A stretch of 64,000 bases of DNA from Actinokineospora baliensis. GTDB taxonomy: Bacteria; Actinomycetota; Actinomycetes; Mycobacteriales; Pseudonocardiaceae. Below the pieces are notes generated by a model, which had not been told where the DNA came from, searched no databases, and worked only from the letters and a program-made list of their open reading frames with translations. The translations under genes were made by a program, and so were the position numbers. The stretch is from the NCBI RefSeq assembly GCF_016907695.1, contig NZ_JAFBCK010000001.1, positions 1,922,001 through 1,986,000 of the forward strand. Reading direction: 5' to 3'. Of the stretch, positions 43,680-52,991 are shown piece by piece; position 1 is the stretch's first letter; each line of letters begins with the position of its first letter.

Positions 43680-44315
43680 TCAGCCCTGGGGGGCGGGCGG
43701 CCGCAGGCCGTTGACGCCTGCGAGGGCGGCCTCGAACCGGGCGGTGACGTCGGCCCAGTTGACGATGTTCCAGAGCTTGTCGATGTAGTCGACCTTCACG
43801 TTCTTGTACTGCAGGTAGTACGCGTGCTCCCAGGTGTCGAACACCAGCAGCGGCGTGGTGGCGATCGACAGGTTCGAGTGGTGGTCCTTGATCTGCTGGG
43901 TGATCAGCCGCGAGCCGATCGGGTCCCACGCGAGCACGCCCCAGCCGGAGCCCTGGATGGTGCCGGACACGGCGTTGAGCTGGGCGCGCAGACCGTCGAA
44001 CGAGCCGAAGTGCTCGTCGATGGCGGCGGCGAGCTCGCCGGTCGGCTTGTCGCCGCCATCCGGGCTGAGGTTCTTCCACCACTGGTTGTGCAGCGTGTGG
44101 CCCGCGAGGTTGAAGGCCAGCGTGGTCTCCAGGCCGACGATCGAGCCGAAGTCACCGGCGTCGCGGGCGGCGGCGATCTTCTCCAACGTGTCGTTGGTGC
44201 CCTTGACGTACGCGGCGTGGTGCTTGCTGTGGTGGAGTTCGTTGATGTCGCCGATGATCACCGGCGTGAGTTGCCCGTAGTCGTAGTCGAGGTCGGGCAG
44301 GACGTACGGAGCCAC
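43680..44315 (-). CDS. sodA: Iron/manganese superoxide dismutase
   Basis: A 211-residue enzyme that converts superoxide to peroxide and oxygen. Metal ligands are visible as His 28 ([10 protein letters not shown]), His 76 (HTLHNQWW), Asp 160 and His 164 (FDTWEHAYY). His 145 (KDHHSN) is at the position linked with Fe-type enzymes. No signal peptide. GTG 44315 has a GAGGAG site. It lies upstream of the toxin operon but is separated by a terminator and the iron box. Confidence 0.95.
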   Translation of the reverse strand: MAPYVLPDLDYDYGQLTPVIIGDINELHHSKHHAAYVKGTNDTLEKIAAARDAGDFGSIVGLETTLAFNLAGHTLHNQWWKNLSPDGGDKPTGELAAAIDEHFGSFDGLRAQLNAVSGTIQGSGWGVLAWDPIGSRLITQQIKDHHSNLSIATTPLLVFDTWEHAYYLQYKNVKVDYIDKLWNIVNWADVTARFEAALAGVNGLRPPAPQG

Positions 44316-44400
44316 GTGCTCTCCTCGTGTTGATGCCAGTCAGTTCTAACTGCAACATACTGGCAACTGGACCGGTGCGTTGGACGGGTCCACCCTTCGG

Positions 44401-45894
44401 TCAGACCTCCCAGGTGTGAACCGGCTCACCCGCCGCGCTCAGTTCGATGTACCGCCGCAGCATCGCCACCAGCGCCGCGTCCCGGTCCAACCCCCGTGAC
44501 TCCAGGTCGGACACGACCGCCCGCTGCCAGGTCGACCCGGTGCGCCGCGCCACGCACCGCTCCTCGATCACGCCGAGGTACCGCTCGCGCGACTCGTCGG
44601 ACACCCCGCAGTCGCGCAGGCCCTCGTGCGCCATCGGCAGCAGTACCCGCAGCACCAGTTCGTCCGGCGGCACCCAGCCGATCCCGGGCCAGTACAACTG
44701 CGCGTCGAACGCGTGCCGTGCGCCCGCGTGCAGGTTCTCCTCCGCCGCCTGGAACGACATGCGCGTCCACAGTGGACGCTCCTCGGCGGTCAACGCCCTT
44801 TGCGCGCCGTAGAAGAAGGCGGCGTTGGCGATCAGGTCGACCACCGTCGGACCCGCTGGCAGCACCCGGTTCTCCACCCGCAGGTGCGGCACGTCGTCGG
44901 CGATGTCGTAGACCGGCCGGTTCCAGCGCCAGATGGTTCCGTTGTGCAGCCGCAATTCCGCCAACCGCGGCGCCCGGCCGGAGTCGAGGGCCTCGAACGG
45001 GTCCTCGTCGTCGACCTCGGGCAGCAGGCCGGGGAAGTAGCGCACGTTCTCCTCGAACAGGTCGAAGATCGAGGTGATCCACCGCTCGCCGAACCACACC
45101 CTCGGCCGCACGCCCTGGTTCTTCAGCTCCTGCGGGCGGGTGTCGGTCGCCTGCAGGAACAACGGGATCCTGGTCTCGTGCCACAACGCCTTGCGCAGCA
45201 GGAACGGCGAGTTGGCCGCGATCGCGACCTGCACGCCTGCCAGGCACTGCGCGGCGTTCCAGTTCGCGGCGAACTTCTCCGGCGGCACCTGCAGGTGCAG
45301 TTGCGCCGAGGTGCACGCCGACTCGGCCAGGATCGAGTTCTGCAGGCAGCGCAACCGTTCCGCGCGCTGACCGGGCAGCGGGATGCCCTCCATGTGCAAC
45401 AGCATCTCCTCGCCGCGGATGGCGAAGATCTGGTCGTTGAGCTTCTGGTAGCGCGGGTTCTGCGTCAGCCAGCGGATGTCGAAGTGCTCGCTGCGCAGCG
45501 TCGGCAGCGACCCGATCATCACCAGCGTCGCGCCAGCGTCCTGCGCCTTGTGGCCCGCGTGGGCCAGCGAGTGGCGCAGTTCGTGCTCCAGGTCTATGGA
45601 CTGCTCGTCGCGCAGCGGCCGGGGTCGCACGTTGAGCTCGAGGTTGTGCTGGCCCAGTTCGGTCGTGTAGCACGGGTCATCGATCTTCTCCAGGACCGTG
45701 CGGTTGAGCATGGCGGGTGCCAGCGCGTCGTCGACCAGGTTGAGTTCGATCTCCAGGCCCATTCTCGGGTGCTCGTCGGCGAAACCACCCTCGGCCAGCA
45801 TGCGCTCGAGCGCGTCCAGGCACCGGCGCACCTTCTGGCGGTAGCGTTGCCGGTCTTCTCGGCTGAAAGCGTCGATTTTCACGTCTTGCCCCAT
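44401..45894 (-). CDS. Glutamate-cysteine ligase family protein
   Basis: A 497-residue cytoplasmic enzyme of the GCS2-type ATP-grasp-like family. Supporting motifs are GLEIELNLVD (substrate/ATP-site Glu residues, about 46-55), TELGQHNLELN, the CTSAQLHLQV strand, and LELRLHNGTIWRWNRPVYD-like region with ENRVLPAGPTVVD. Family members form gamma-glutamyl bonds, for example with cysteine in ergothioneine (EgtA) or glutathione-like pathways. There are no egt genes nearby, so the substrate remains open. Confidence 0.82.
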   Translation of the reverse strand: MGQDVKIDAFSREDRQRYRQKVRRCLDALERMLAEGGFADEHPRMGLEIELNLVDDALAPAMLNRTVLEKIDDPCYTTELGQHNLELNVRPRPLRDEQSIDLEHELRHSLAHAGHKAQDAGATLVMIGSLPTLRSEHFDIRWLTQNPRYQKLNDQIFAIRGEEMLLHMEGIPLPGQRAERLRCLQNSILAESACTSAQLHLQVPPEKFAANWNAAQCLAGVQVAIAANSPFLLRKALWHETRIPLFLQATDTRPQELKNQGVRPRVWFGERWITSIFDLFEENVRYFPGLLPEVDDEDPFEALDSGRAPRLAELRLHNGTIWRWNRPVYDIADDVPHLRVENRVLPAGPTVVDLIANAAFFYGAQRALTAEERPLWTRMSFQAAEENLHAGARHAFDAQLYWPGIGWVPPDELVLRVLLPMAHEGLRDCGVSDESRERYLGVIEERCVARRTGSTWQRAVVSDLESRGLDRDAALVAMLRRYIELSAAGEPVHTWEV

Positions 45895-46071
45895 GCCGCC
45901 CTCCCGTCTGGCCGGATCGGCGTCCGGCGCACGCGCGGGAGGCCAACGTTCGCACAGCCAACCCGGTTGGGCTAGCGCCCAAACTGGTGCAGCGCGTTAT
46001 CGCCCCGTGACACAGAGCGAGCGGCGGGTCGTGGCGCTACCCGTTCGCCGCAGACGTGCGAGACTGCCCCC

Positions 46072-46902
46072 GTGGCGCAGGTGATCGAGGTGAGCGACCC
46101 GGCGGACCCACGGCTGGACGACTTCCGCGACCTGTCGACCGCCGACCGCCGCCCGGACCGTCCGGGTGGCCGTGGCCTGGTCATCGCCGAGGGAGTGGTG
46201 GTCGTGCGGCGGCTGCTCGCCTCCGCGTACCCGGTCCGCGCCCTGCTCGGGGTTCGTCGACGCGTGGAGGAACTCCAACCCGAGCTCGCCGGTCTCGACG
46301 TGCCCGCCTACGTGGCCTCCGCCGAGGTCATGGCCGAGGCCGTGGGGTTCCACCTCAACCGCGGGATCCTGGCGACCGCCGACCGCGCACCCGCGCCGTC
46401 CCCCCAGGACCTCGCCGAGAACGCCCGCACGCTGGCGGTATTGGAAGGTGTCGGCGACCACGAGAACCTCGGCGCGCTGTTCCGCAACGCCGCCGCACTG
46501 GGGGTTGACGGTGTTCTCCTAGGCCCCGGCTGCAGTGATCCGCTGTACCGGCGCAGCGTCCGGGTGTCGATGGGCCACGTGCTCGCCGTGCCGTTCACCG
46601 AGGTCGAGCCCTGGCCGGACGGGCTGAAGTGGTTGCGCGACAGCGGGTTCCGGGTGCTCGCACTCACCCCGGCCGCCGATGCGGTACCGCTGTCCGAGGC
46701 CGTGCGCGCCGACGAACGGGTGGCGGTGCTGCTCGGCTCGGAGGGGCCGGGGCTCACCGACGAGGCGATCGCCGCGGCCGATGCCGCCGTGCGCATCCCG
46801 ATGTCGCGCGCGGTCGACTCGCTCAACGTGGCCACCGCCGCCGCGGTCGCCTTCTACGCGCTCGCGGAAAGGGGTTCCGGTGCAACTGCGCGCCAAGGAT
46901 GA
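46072..46902 (+). CDS. SpoU/TrmH-family RNA 2'-O-methyltransferase
   Basis: 276 residues from GTG 46072. An N-terminal substrate-binding domain (about 1-100) precedes the SPOUT knot domain. Knot motifs are motif 1 ENLGALFRNAAALGVDGVLL, motif 2 VLLGSEGPGLT and motif 3 IPMSRAVDSLNVATAAAVAFY, giving the SAM-binding knot. It methylates a ribose in tRNA or rRNA; the site is not predictable. The DUF2537 gene overlaps its end by 23 bp. Confidence 0.9.
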   Translation: MAQVIEVSDPADPRLDDFRDLSTADRRPDRPGGRGLVIAEGVVVVRRLLASAYPVRALLGVRRRVEELQPELAGLDVPAYVASAEVMAEAVGFHLNRGILATADRAPAPSPQDLAENARTLAVLEGVGDHENLGALFRNAAALGVDGVLLGPGCSDPLYRRSVRVSMGHVLAVPFTEVEPWPDGLKWLRDSGFRVLALTPAADAVPLSEAVRADERVAVLLGSEGPGLTDEAIAAADAAVRIPMSRAVDSLNVATAAAVAFYALAERGSGATARQG

Positions 46903-47467
46903 CCGCGCCGTCCTCATCGGTGACGACGGGACGGGGGAGCGCGAGGTCGACCCGCACACCCTCGCCATCGGCGGCGACCTGTCGACCGCGCTGCACGAGT
47001 GGGCCAAGGTCGTCTCGGCCGTGCGCCGCGGCGACCAGGACGACCAAGCGGCGGACCTGGTGAGCAGGCGCGGGCACCAGCTCGCCGAACGCCTCGCCGC
47101 CGTCATGGGCACGCCTGTCAGCTACGTGGATCCGCTCTCCGGAGAGGTGTCGATCGTGCAACCACCCGAGGTCGTCGAAGCCCCGGTCGCCGAGGACGTT
47201 GTCGTGGAGCCGACCCCGTGGGGGGTCGGCCTGCTGGTCGCGGGCTTCACCGGGGCGCTGGTGCTGTTCGCGATCATCACCCTGGCGGTGACCCTGTACG
47301 AGACGACGCCGCTGCTGGCCGTCGCGTCGAACCTGGTCGTCAGCGCGGGATTGCTGCCGTCGGTGTGGTTGGCGCGCAAGGTGCCGACCTGGCGTTGGGT
47401 GGCTGTGGGGGTCGCGGGCGGCATCGCGCTCGGTTGGCTGACACTGCCCTTCATCGTCTTCAGCTGA
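46880..47467 (+). CDS. DUF2537 membrane protein
   Basis: 195 residues. The first about 105 are hydrophilic (VQLRAKDDRAVLIGDD... LAERLAAVMG). A valine/proline linker and three hydrophobic segments (about 114-135, 143-164, 168-190) follow. DUF2537 assignment rests on the membrane half and on its place after trmH, as for Rv0882. GTG 46880. Function unknown. Confidence 0.72.
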   Translation: MQLRAKDDRAVLIGDDGTGEREVDPHTLAIGGDLSTALHEWAKVVSAVRRGDQDDQAADLVSRRGHQLAERLAAVMGTPVSYVDPLSGEVSIVQPPEVVEAPVAEDVVVEPTPWGVGLLVAGFTGALVLFAIITLAVTLYETTPLLAVASNLVVSAGLLPSVWLARKVPTWRWVAVGVAGGIALGWLTLPFIVFS

Positions 47468-47484
47468 GCCGTTTCCCGGCTCAG
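47464..47484. terminator. Bidirectional hairpin across two stop codons
   Basis: CTGAGCCG, loop TTTCC, CGGCTCAG. The arms contain the TGA of DUF2537 (plus) and the TGA of the ABC exporter (minus), so one hairpin may end both convergent transcripts. Confidence 0.5.
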
Positions 47485-49313
47485 GCGAGCGAGTCGCGCC
47501 AGGCGGTGTGCAGCGCGGCGAAGTGGCCGTCCCCGCAGATCAGCTCCTGGGGGTGGCCGTCCTCGGTGACCCGGCCATCGGTGACCACCAAGACCCGGTC
47601 GGCGATCAGCACCGTGGACAGCCGGTGCGCGATGATCAGCGCCGTCCGGTCGGCGAGCACCGACTCCAACGCCCGCTGCACCACGCGTTCCGTTGGCAGG
47701 TCGAGGCTCGAGGTCGCCTCGTCCAGCACCAGCACGGCCGGGTCGGCGAGGAACGCGCGGGCGAAGGCGATCACCTGGCGCTGACCTGCCGAGAGCCTGC
47801 CGCCGCGCTTGCGGACGTCGGTGTCGTAGCCCTCCGGCAGCGCGGTGATGAACTCGTGCGCGCCCACCGCGCGAGCGGCCGACTCGACCTCGGCGCGGGT
47901 CGCCCCCGGTTTGCCCAGCAGGATGTTGTCCGCGACCGACCCGGAGAACAGGAAGTTCTCCTGCGTCACCATCACAACCGATCCGCGCAGCTCCACATCG
48001 GACACATCGCGGACGTCGACGCCCGCGAGCCGGACCGTGCCGCCGGTCGGGTCGTAGAAGCGCGCCACGAGCTTCGCGATCGTCGACTTGCCCGCTCCGG
48101 TCGGGCCGACCAGCGCGACCGTCTGCCCCGCCGGGATCGTCAAGTCCAGTGGCGGCAGCACGACCGGGGTGTCCGGTCGGTACCGGAACTCGGTGTCCCG
48201 GAACTCGATCGGCAGGCCGCCGTAGTGGCGCGGCAGCGGTGTCGGCCGCTGCGGCTCGGGGACGTCCGGCTCCTCTTCGAGAAGTCCGGAGATCTTCTCC
48301 AGTGCGGCGATCGCCGACGAGTACGAGTTGGCGAACATCGCGATGTCGTCGAGCGGCTCGTAGAACCGGCGCAGGTACAGGGTGAACGCGGTCAGCACAC
48401 CCAGCTCCAGCGTCCCGTCAGCGACCCGGAAAGCACCGAATGCCAACACGATCGCCAGCGACAGGTTGCCGACCATGCGCACCGACATGGTGAACGTCGC
48501 GACCACGTCGAGCGAGTCGCGCGCCGCCGAGCGCAGCCGGGTGTTCAAACCGTCCATGATGGACCGGTTGCGGCCCTCGCGCCGGTACGCCTGCACCGCG
48601 CGCATGCCGTTCATGGTCTCGACGTAGTGCACGATCACCGTCGCCGTCCGACCGCTGACGCCCCGGTACGCCTGGTTGGAGGTGCGCAGGAACCAGCGGG
48701 TCACGAAGAACAGCGGCAGCGCGGTGGCCAGTGTCAGCGCGGCGAGGTCGAGATCGAGCGTCAGCAACAGGATCGTGATACCCACAATGGACAGCGCGGA
48801 GGTCAGCAGGTCGTCGATGCCGCCTTCGAGCAGCTCGGTGAACGAGTCGATGTCGCTGGTCTGCCGCGAGATCACCTTGCCGGAGGTGTAGGACTCGTGG
48901 AAGGACAACGACAACCGCTGCGAGTGCCGGAACATCCGCTGGCGCAGGTCGAGCACCAGGTCCTGCCCGATGCGACCGGAGAGGTTGAGGAACGTCGCCC
49001 ACAGTCCCGCCGAGGCGACACTGCACGCCGCGTACGCGACCACGCACCACGCCACCACGGTCAGGTCGCCGCGGATCGCGTTCGGGATGCCGGTGTCGAT
49101 CACCACCGCGATCAGCAGCGGCCCGGCCAGCCGGGCCGCGTTCTCCAAGAGGACCAGGACCAGCCCGGCGACGGCCCAGCGCAGGTGCGGTCGCAGCAAG
49201 GTGCCGAGCAGTGCCCGCGACCGGCGCTTGAGCTTGAGCCCGACCTGCCGGTCGATGTCCTCGGTGTCCTCGGCGGCGACCCCGCGCCACTGCTCGTCCG
49301 AAACCGTACTCAC
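47481..49313 (-). CDS. ABC exporter half-transporter, catalytically canonical subunit
   Basis: 610 residues. Six transmembrane helices (about 45-330) are fused to an ATPase domain. Walker A is GPTGAGKST, Q-loop MVTQENF, signature LSAGQRQ (departing from LSGGQ), Walker B LVLDEATSSLD with the catalytic Glu, and H-loop IAHRLST. It starts at GTG 49313, overlapping the stop of its partner (GTGA). Together they make a heterodimeric lipid, peptide or drug exporter. Confidence 0.9.
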   Translation of the reverse strand: MSTVSDEQWRGVAAEDTEDIDRQVGLKLKRRSRALLGTLLRPHLRWAVAGLVLVLLENAARLAGPLLIAVVIDTGIPNAIRGDLTVVAWCVVAYAACSVASAGLWATFLNLSGRIGQDLVLDLRQRMFRHSQRLSLSFHESYTSGKVISRQTSDIDSFTELLEGGIDDLLTSALSIVGITILLLTLDLDLAALTLATALPLFFVTRWFLRTSNQAYRGVSGRTATVIVHYVETMNGMRAVQAYRREGRNRSIMDGLNTRLRSAARDSLDVVATFTMSVRMVGNLSLAIVLAFGAFRVADGTLELGVLTAFTLYLRRFYEPLDDIAMFANSYSSAIAALEKISGLLEEEPDVPEPQRPTPLPRHYGGLPIEFRDTEFRYRPDTPVVLPPLDLTIPAGQTVALVGPTGAGKSTIAKLVARFYDPTGGTVRLAGVDVRDVSDVELRGSVVMVTQENFLFSGSVADNILLGKPGATRAEVESAARAVGAHEFITALPEGYDTDVRKRGGRLSAGQRQVIAFARAFLADPAVLVLDEATSSLDLPTERVVQRALESVLADRTALIIAHRLSTVLIADRVLVVTDGRVTEDGHPQELICGDGHFAALHTAWRDSLA

Positions 49314-51073
49314 GACGCCACCTCAGCGGGCTCATCGTCCAGAGTGGATAGTTGATCGCGGTAGGCGGCGCTGGTCTTGAGCAGCTGCTCGTGCGTGCCG
49401 ATCGCCACGATCCGACCCCCGTCGAGCAGCGCGACCCGGTCCGCGAGCCGTACCGTGCTGGGCCGGTGCGCCACGACCAGCGCGGTGACGTCCGACAGCA
49501 CGCTGCGCAGGGCCCGTTCCACCTCCGCCTCGGTGTGCACGTCCAACGCCGACAACGGGTCGTCGAGCACCAGCACCTTCGGCTTGCCGACCACCGCGCG
49601 CGCGAGGGCCAAGCGCTGCCGTTGCCCGCCGGACAGCGACAGGCCCTCCTCGCCGATCCGGGTGTCGAGCCCCCACGGCAACCGGTCCACGAACTCCTCC
49701 GCCTGCGCCACCCGCAACGCCTCGCGCACCTGCTCGTCGGTGACCCCCTCGGCACCGAGCGCGACGTTCTCCCGCACACTGGCCGAGAACAGCACCGGGT
49801 CCTCGAACGCCATCGCGACCACCGAACGCAGGTCCGCCAACCGCAGGTCCCGCACGTCAACGCCGTCAACGGTGACCCGACCGCCGGTGATGTCGGCCAA
49901 GCGGGGAACCAGCATCGTCAAGGTCGACTTGCCGGACCCGGTCGCACCGACGAGCGCCACCGTTTCGCCCGGCCGCAGGTCGATGTCCACACCGGACAAG
50001 ATCTCCCGATCGCTTCCCTGGTGGGCGAACCGAACCCCTTCGAACCGAACCGCGCCAACACCATCGGCAGGCAAGTCCTTGGGCCGCACCGGATCGGTGA
50101 TGGTCACCTCGGCGTCGCGCACCTCCCAGTACCGCGCAGCCGCCGTCGCGGCCTGGTTCGTCTCGGCCAGCAACCAGCCGATCGAATCGGTCGGCCAGCG
50201 CAGGTAGGTCGCCACGGTGACGCCCGCGACCAATGTGCCGACGGTCAGCGAACCGTCCGCGACCCCGAGCGAGCCGAACAGCAGTTGGGCGGAGATGCCC
50301 AACTCGGGCAGCAGGATGATCGCGCCCCAGAGCAGTGCCAGCAGTCGCATCTTGGCCAGCTCGGTCGTGCGCAGCTCCCTGGCCTGCCTGGCGAACCGCT
50401 TCGCCAGGTGCGGGCCGCGGCCGAACGCCTTGAGCACCCGGATCCCGAGCACCGACTCCTCGACGACGGTCGCCAGGTCCCCCACCTGGTCCTGCGACCG
50501 CCGGGTCAAACCCGCGTACTTCGACTCGTACTGCGTCGAGATGAACACCAGCGGGGCCGCGCAGATCAGCGTGATCACGCCGAGCACCGGCGCCAGGAAG
50601 AACAGCAGGACCAGCCCCATGACCAGGGTCAGGACGTTCACGACCAGGAAGATCCCCGCGAACGCGATGAACCGGCGCAACGTGGCCAGGTCGCCGACCG
50701 CCCGCGAGAGGAGCTGGCCCGACTGCCATCGGTCGTGGAAGGAGATCGGCAACCGCTGCAGGTGGCTGAAGAGGTCGGCCCGCATCCGAGCCTCAACCAA
50801 CGTGCACGGCCCGGCGACGAGCTTGCGCCGCACGTAGAACATCAGCGCTTCGACCACGCCGAGCACCGCCACCGCGATGATCAGCAGCGGGAGCGGCCCG
50901 GTCTCCTTGCGCGCAATGGGCCCGTCGAGGATCTGCTGGAGGACCAGCGGGATCGTCAGCCCGCAGATCATGGAACACAGCACAGCCGCCCCGGCCAGGA
51001 CAAGCCTGCCCCGGACCGGTTTGAGATAGGGGAGCAGCCTGCGCAGCGCCCCCAAAGTCGATGTCTGGTCCAT
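49310..51073 (-). CDS. ABC exporter half-transporter, degenerate subunit
   Basis: 587 residues from ATG 51073. Six TM helices then ATPase: Walker A GATGSGKST, signature LSGGQRQ, Walker B LVLDDPLSALD where Asp replaces the catalytic Glu, H-loop VAHRPST. Asp here with a canonical signature, against Glu plus LSAGQ in the partner, is exactly the split expected for a heterodimer with one consensus and one degenerate ATP site (TM287/288, BmrCD type). The palindrome array lies in the 920 bp upstream of this start. Confidence 0.9.
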   Translation of the reverse strand: MDQTSTLGALRRLLPYLKPVRGRLVLAGAAVLCSMICGLTIPLVLQQILDGPIARKETGPLPLLIIAVAVLGVVEALMFYVRRKLVAGPCTLVEARMRADLFSHLQRLPISFHDRWQSGQLLSRAVGDLATLRRFIAFAGIFLVVNVLTLVMGLVLLFFLAPVLGVITLICAAPLVFISTQYESKYAGLTRRSQDQVGDLATVVEESVLGIRVLKAFGRGPHLAKRFARQARELRTTELAKMRLLALLWGAIILLPELGISAQLLFGSLGVADGSLTVGTLVAGVTVATYLRWPTDSIGWLLAETNQAATAAARYWEVRDAEVTITDPVRPKDLPADGVGAVRFEGVRFAHQGSDREILSGVDIDLRPGETVALVGATGSGKSTLTMLVPRLADITGGRVTVDGVDVRDLRLADLRSVVAMAFEDPVLFSASVRENVALGAEGVTDEQVREALRVAQAEEFVDRLPWGLDTRIGEEGLSLSGGQRQRLALARAVVGKPKVLVLDDPLSALDVHTEAEVERALRSVLSDVTALVVAHRPSTVRLADRVALLDGGRIVAIGTHEQLLKTSAAYRDQLSTLDDEPAEVAS

Positions 51074-51151
51074 CCCGCCCCCCAAAGTCGCGCCCGACGG
51101 TAGCGACCAGAAGCCCCCCGAGCACCCGAGTTTCCCGCCGCTCTCTGTTGA

Positions 51152-51925
51152 GAGCACCGCTCCCAAAAGAGAGCACCGCTCTCCTTTGTGGGCAGTGCTC
51201 GCGACACAGACGGCCACATTGAGCACTGCTCCGAAACGAGAGCACCGCTCTCCCTTGCCTGGGCATCCGCCAGAGAGCACTGCTCTCGCTTGCGAGCGGC
51301 GCTCGCGACACCGGGCGGTCGCAACACCAGGTAGGGGTCAAAGTTGAGCAGTGCTCTAAAGAGAGAGCACTGCTCACAACAGGGTGCAGTGCTCTCCTCC
51401 GCCTGCGGACTCGCCAGAGAGCGCTGCTCTCGCCCGCGAGCGACGCTTGCGACACCGGGCATCGCTCTCGATGCCGAGCGGTCACGGCCGCGAGCGGGCT
51501 GGGACCGCTGCCGCGCTGAGGCTCGCCCTAGGTGAGAGCGCTGCTCGCAAAGGAGAGCACTGCTCTCTGCCGCTGGCAAGCTCGCGAGAGAGCACTGCTC
51601 TCGCCTATGAGCGGCGCTCTTGCTTGTGGGTGGTGGTCGCAAGGCTGAGGGCGCTCCGAAGTGAGAGCGGTGCTCTCGTTTGCGAGCAGTGCGCGCGACG
51701 CGGGTGCTCATCGCCGAGGCGATGTCCGAGGCGAGAGCACTGCTCGCGCTGGAGAGCGCTGCTCTTTGTTGCTGGCGGGCCCATGGGAGAGCGGTGTTCT
51801 CGTTTGCGGGCGGTGCTCTCGACGCCAGGTGGCTGCGGCCGTGGTGGTGTCCTAAAGCGAGAGCGCTGCTCTTTGTTGCTGGCGGGCTCACGAGAGAGCA
51901 GTGCTCTCGAAGTGGAGCACCGCTC
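51152..51925. repeat. Array of more than twenty 15-bp palindromes with 19-bp periodicity
   Basis: Consensus GAGAGCRSYGCTCTC, an inverted repeat with a 3-base centre whose middle base is always C or G. About twenty strong copies of the GAGC-RSY-GCTC core can be listed, with centres at about 51157, 51176, 51226, 51245, 51280, 51299, 51351, 51370, 51424, 51541, 51560, 51595, 51614, 51670, 51740, 51759, 51794 (one mismatch), 51866, 51901 and 51920. Weaker copies lie at 51195, 51318, 51389, 51443, 51462, 51481, 51689 and 51813. Neighbouring centres are repeatedly exactly 19 bp apart; steps of 35 or 50-56 bp separate clusters. The tract has no coding character and fills the gap between sepH and the ABC exporter. 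Confidence 0.93.
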
Positions 51926-51945
51926 TTCAGTGCACATGCGAGAGT

Positions 51946-51970
51946 GGTGCACCCCGTGCTGGGGTGCACC
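51946..51970 (-). terminator. Hairpin after sepH
   Basis: Perfect 10-bp stem GGTGCACCCC / GGGGTGCACC with loop GTGCT, 26 bp beyond the sepH stop. There is no T run. Confidence 0.5.
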
Positions 51971-51995
51971 GCTCTGGCGGACTGCTGTGGCGGGG

Positions 51996-52991
51996 TTAGC
52001 CGCGGTTGGAGCGGGTGCCCAGGAGCACGTCTTCCCACGACGGGACGATGGGGCGGGCCTTTTTCGCCTTGGTGGGGCGTCGGGCGGGTTCTGGTTTGCG
52101 GGCGGGTTCCTCGATCAGGGCGTCCTGCTCGGGGACCTCCGCCACCGGCTCGTCCGCTGCCGTCTCCAGGTCTTCGACCTCTACCTCGACCTCCGGCTCC
52201 GGGGTCAGCTCGAAGTCCGCCACGAAGTCCGGCTCCTCAACGACCGGCGCGGGCGCAGGCGCGGGCACCGGCGCTACCGGCGGTGCGAACACCGCCGCGT
52301 CCAGCTCCGGGTCCGGCTCGGCCTCCGCGACCTCCACCGCCCGCGGCTGCTCCAGGTTCAGCGCCGCCTGGGCCAGTTCCGTCACCGGCCGCACCGTGCG
52401 CAGGGGCCGGTTGGGCTGCGGGTCGAGCAGGTCGTGCGCGTGTTCGTCCATCGGCGACACCGTGCCGCCGTGGGCGCCGGGGTGGAAGGACCAGTGGGCG
52501 CGGTTGAGGGAGCGGCCCGCGGTCCACGACAGCTGGACCACCCACTTGCCGTCCTCGCCGCGCCACGAGTCCCAGGCCGCGGCCGCGTAGTCCTGGCCGC
52601 GCAGGCCGAAGGCGTGCGCGACGACCTCGCCGAGGGTTTGCAGGTCCGGCCCGTCCTCGCGCACCGGGTGCGCCCGTTGCGCGAGTTCCGCGGTGCGCGA
52701 GCGCTCCAGCAGCACCGGGTAGGCGAAGCGCTCCACCTTGTGCGCGGGGATGCCCGCTGCCTCGCTCACCTGCTCGACGGACTCACCCGCGCGGATGCGG
52801 GTCTGGATCTCCCGAGGACGCATCTGGCTCTCCAGCTCGATCTCGATCTGGCCGAGTCGGGTGACGTCACCGCGCGCGGCCGCGCGCAGGCGCTCGTCGG
52901 CGGGGAGCGTGAAGCGCTCGCCACGTGCCGGGTCCTCGCAGATGACGGTCTTGCCGTCATCCGAGAGCCCGACGACCCGCAGCGCGCGCAT
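51996..52991 (-). CDS. sepH: SepH (DUF3071) cell-division regulator
   Basis: 331 residues. The N-terminal DUF3071 domain (about 1-170) has MRALRVVGLSDDGKTVICED, an HTH-like stretch (RPREIQTRIRAGESVEQVSEAAGIPAHKVERFAYPVLLERSR) and WTAGRSLNRAHWSF. The rest is acidic and Pro/Ala/Val-rich and disordered, ending in a basic cluster and PSWEDVLLGTR, a conserved tail motif. SepH binds FtsZ and stimulates Z-ring assembly in actinobacteria. It sits next to serC, as in mycobacteria. Confidence 0.88.
   Translation of the reverse strand: MRALRVVGLSDDGKTVICEDPARGERFTLPADERLRAAARGDVTRLGQIEIELESQMRPREIQTRIRAGESVEQVSEAAGIPAHKVERFAYPVLLERSRTAELAQRAHPVREDGPDLQTLGEVVAHAFGLRGQDYAAAAWDSWRGEDGKWVVQLSWTAGRSLNRAHWSFHPGAHGGTVSPMDEHAHDLLDPQPNRPLRTVRPVTELAQAALNLEQPRAVEVAEAEPDPELDAAVFAPPVAPVPAPAPAPVVEEPDFVADFELTPEPEVEVEVEDLETAADEPVAEVPEQDALIEEPARKPEPARRPTKAKKARPIVPSWEDVLLGTRSNRG

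Noticed and set aside
43546..44082. 178-codon minus-strand ORF over the sodA end
   Set aside because: It lies in another frame of sodA, which has all metal ligands; the ORF is Arg-rich shadow.
51152..51925. CRISPR array
   Set aside because: Repeats are 15-bp palindromes 19 bp apart with no unique spacers, and there are no cas genes in the window.
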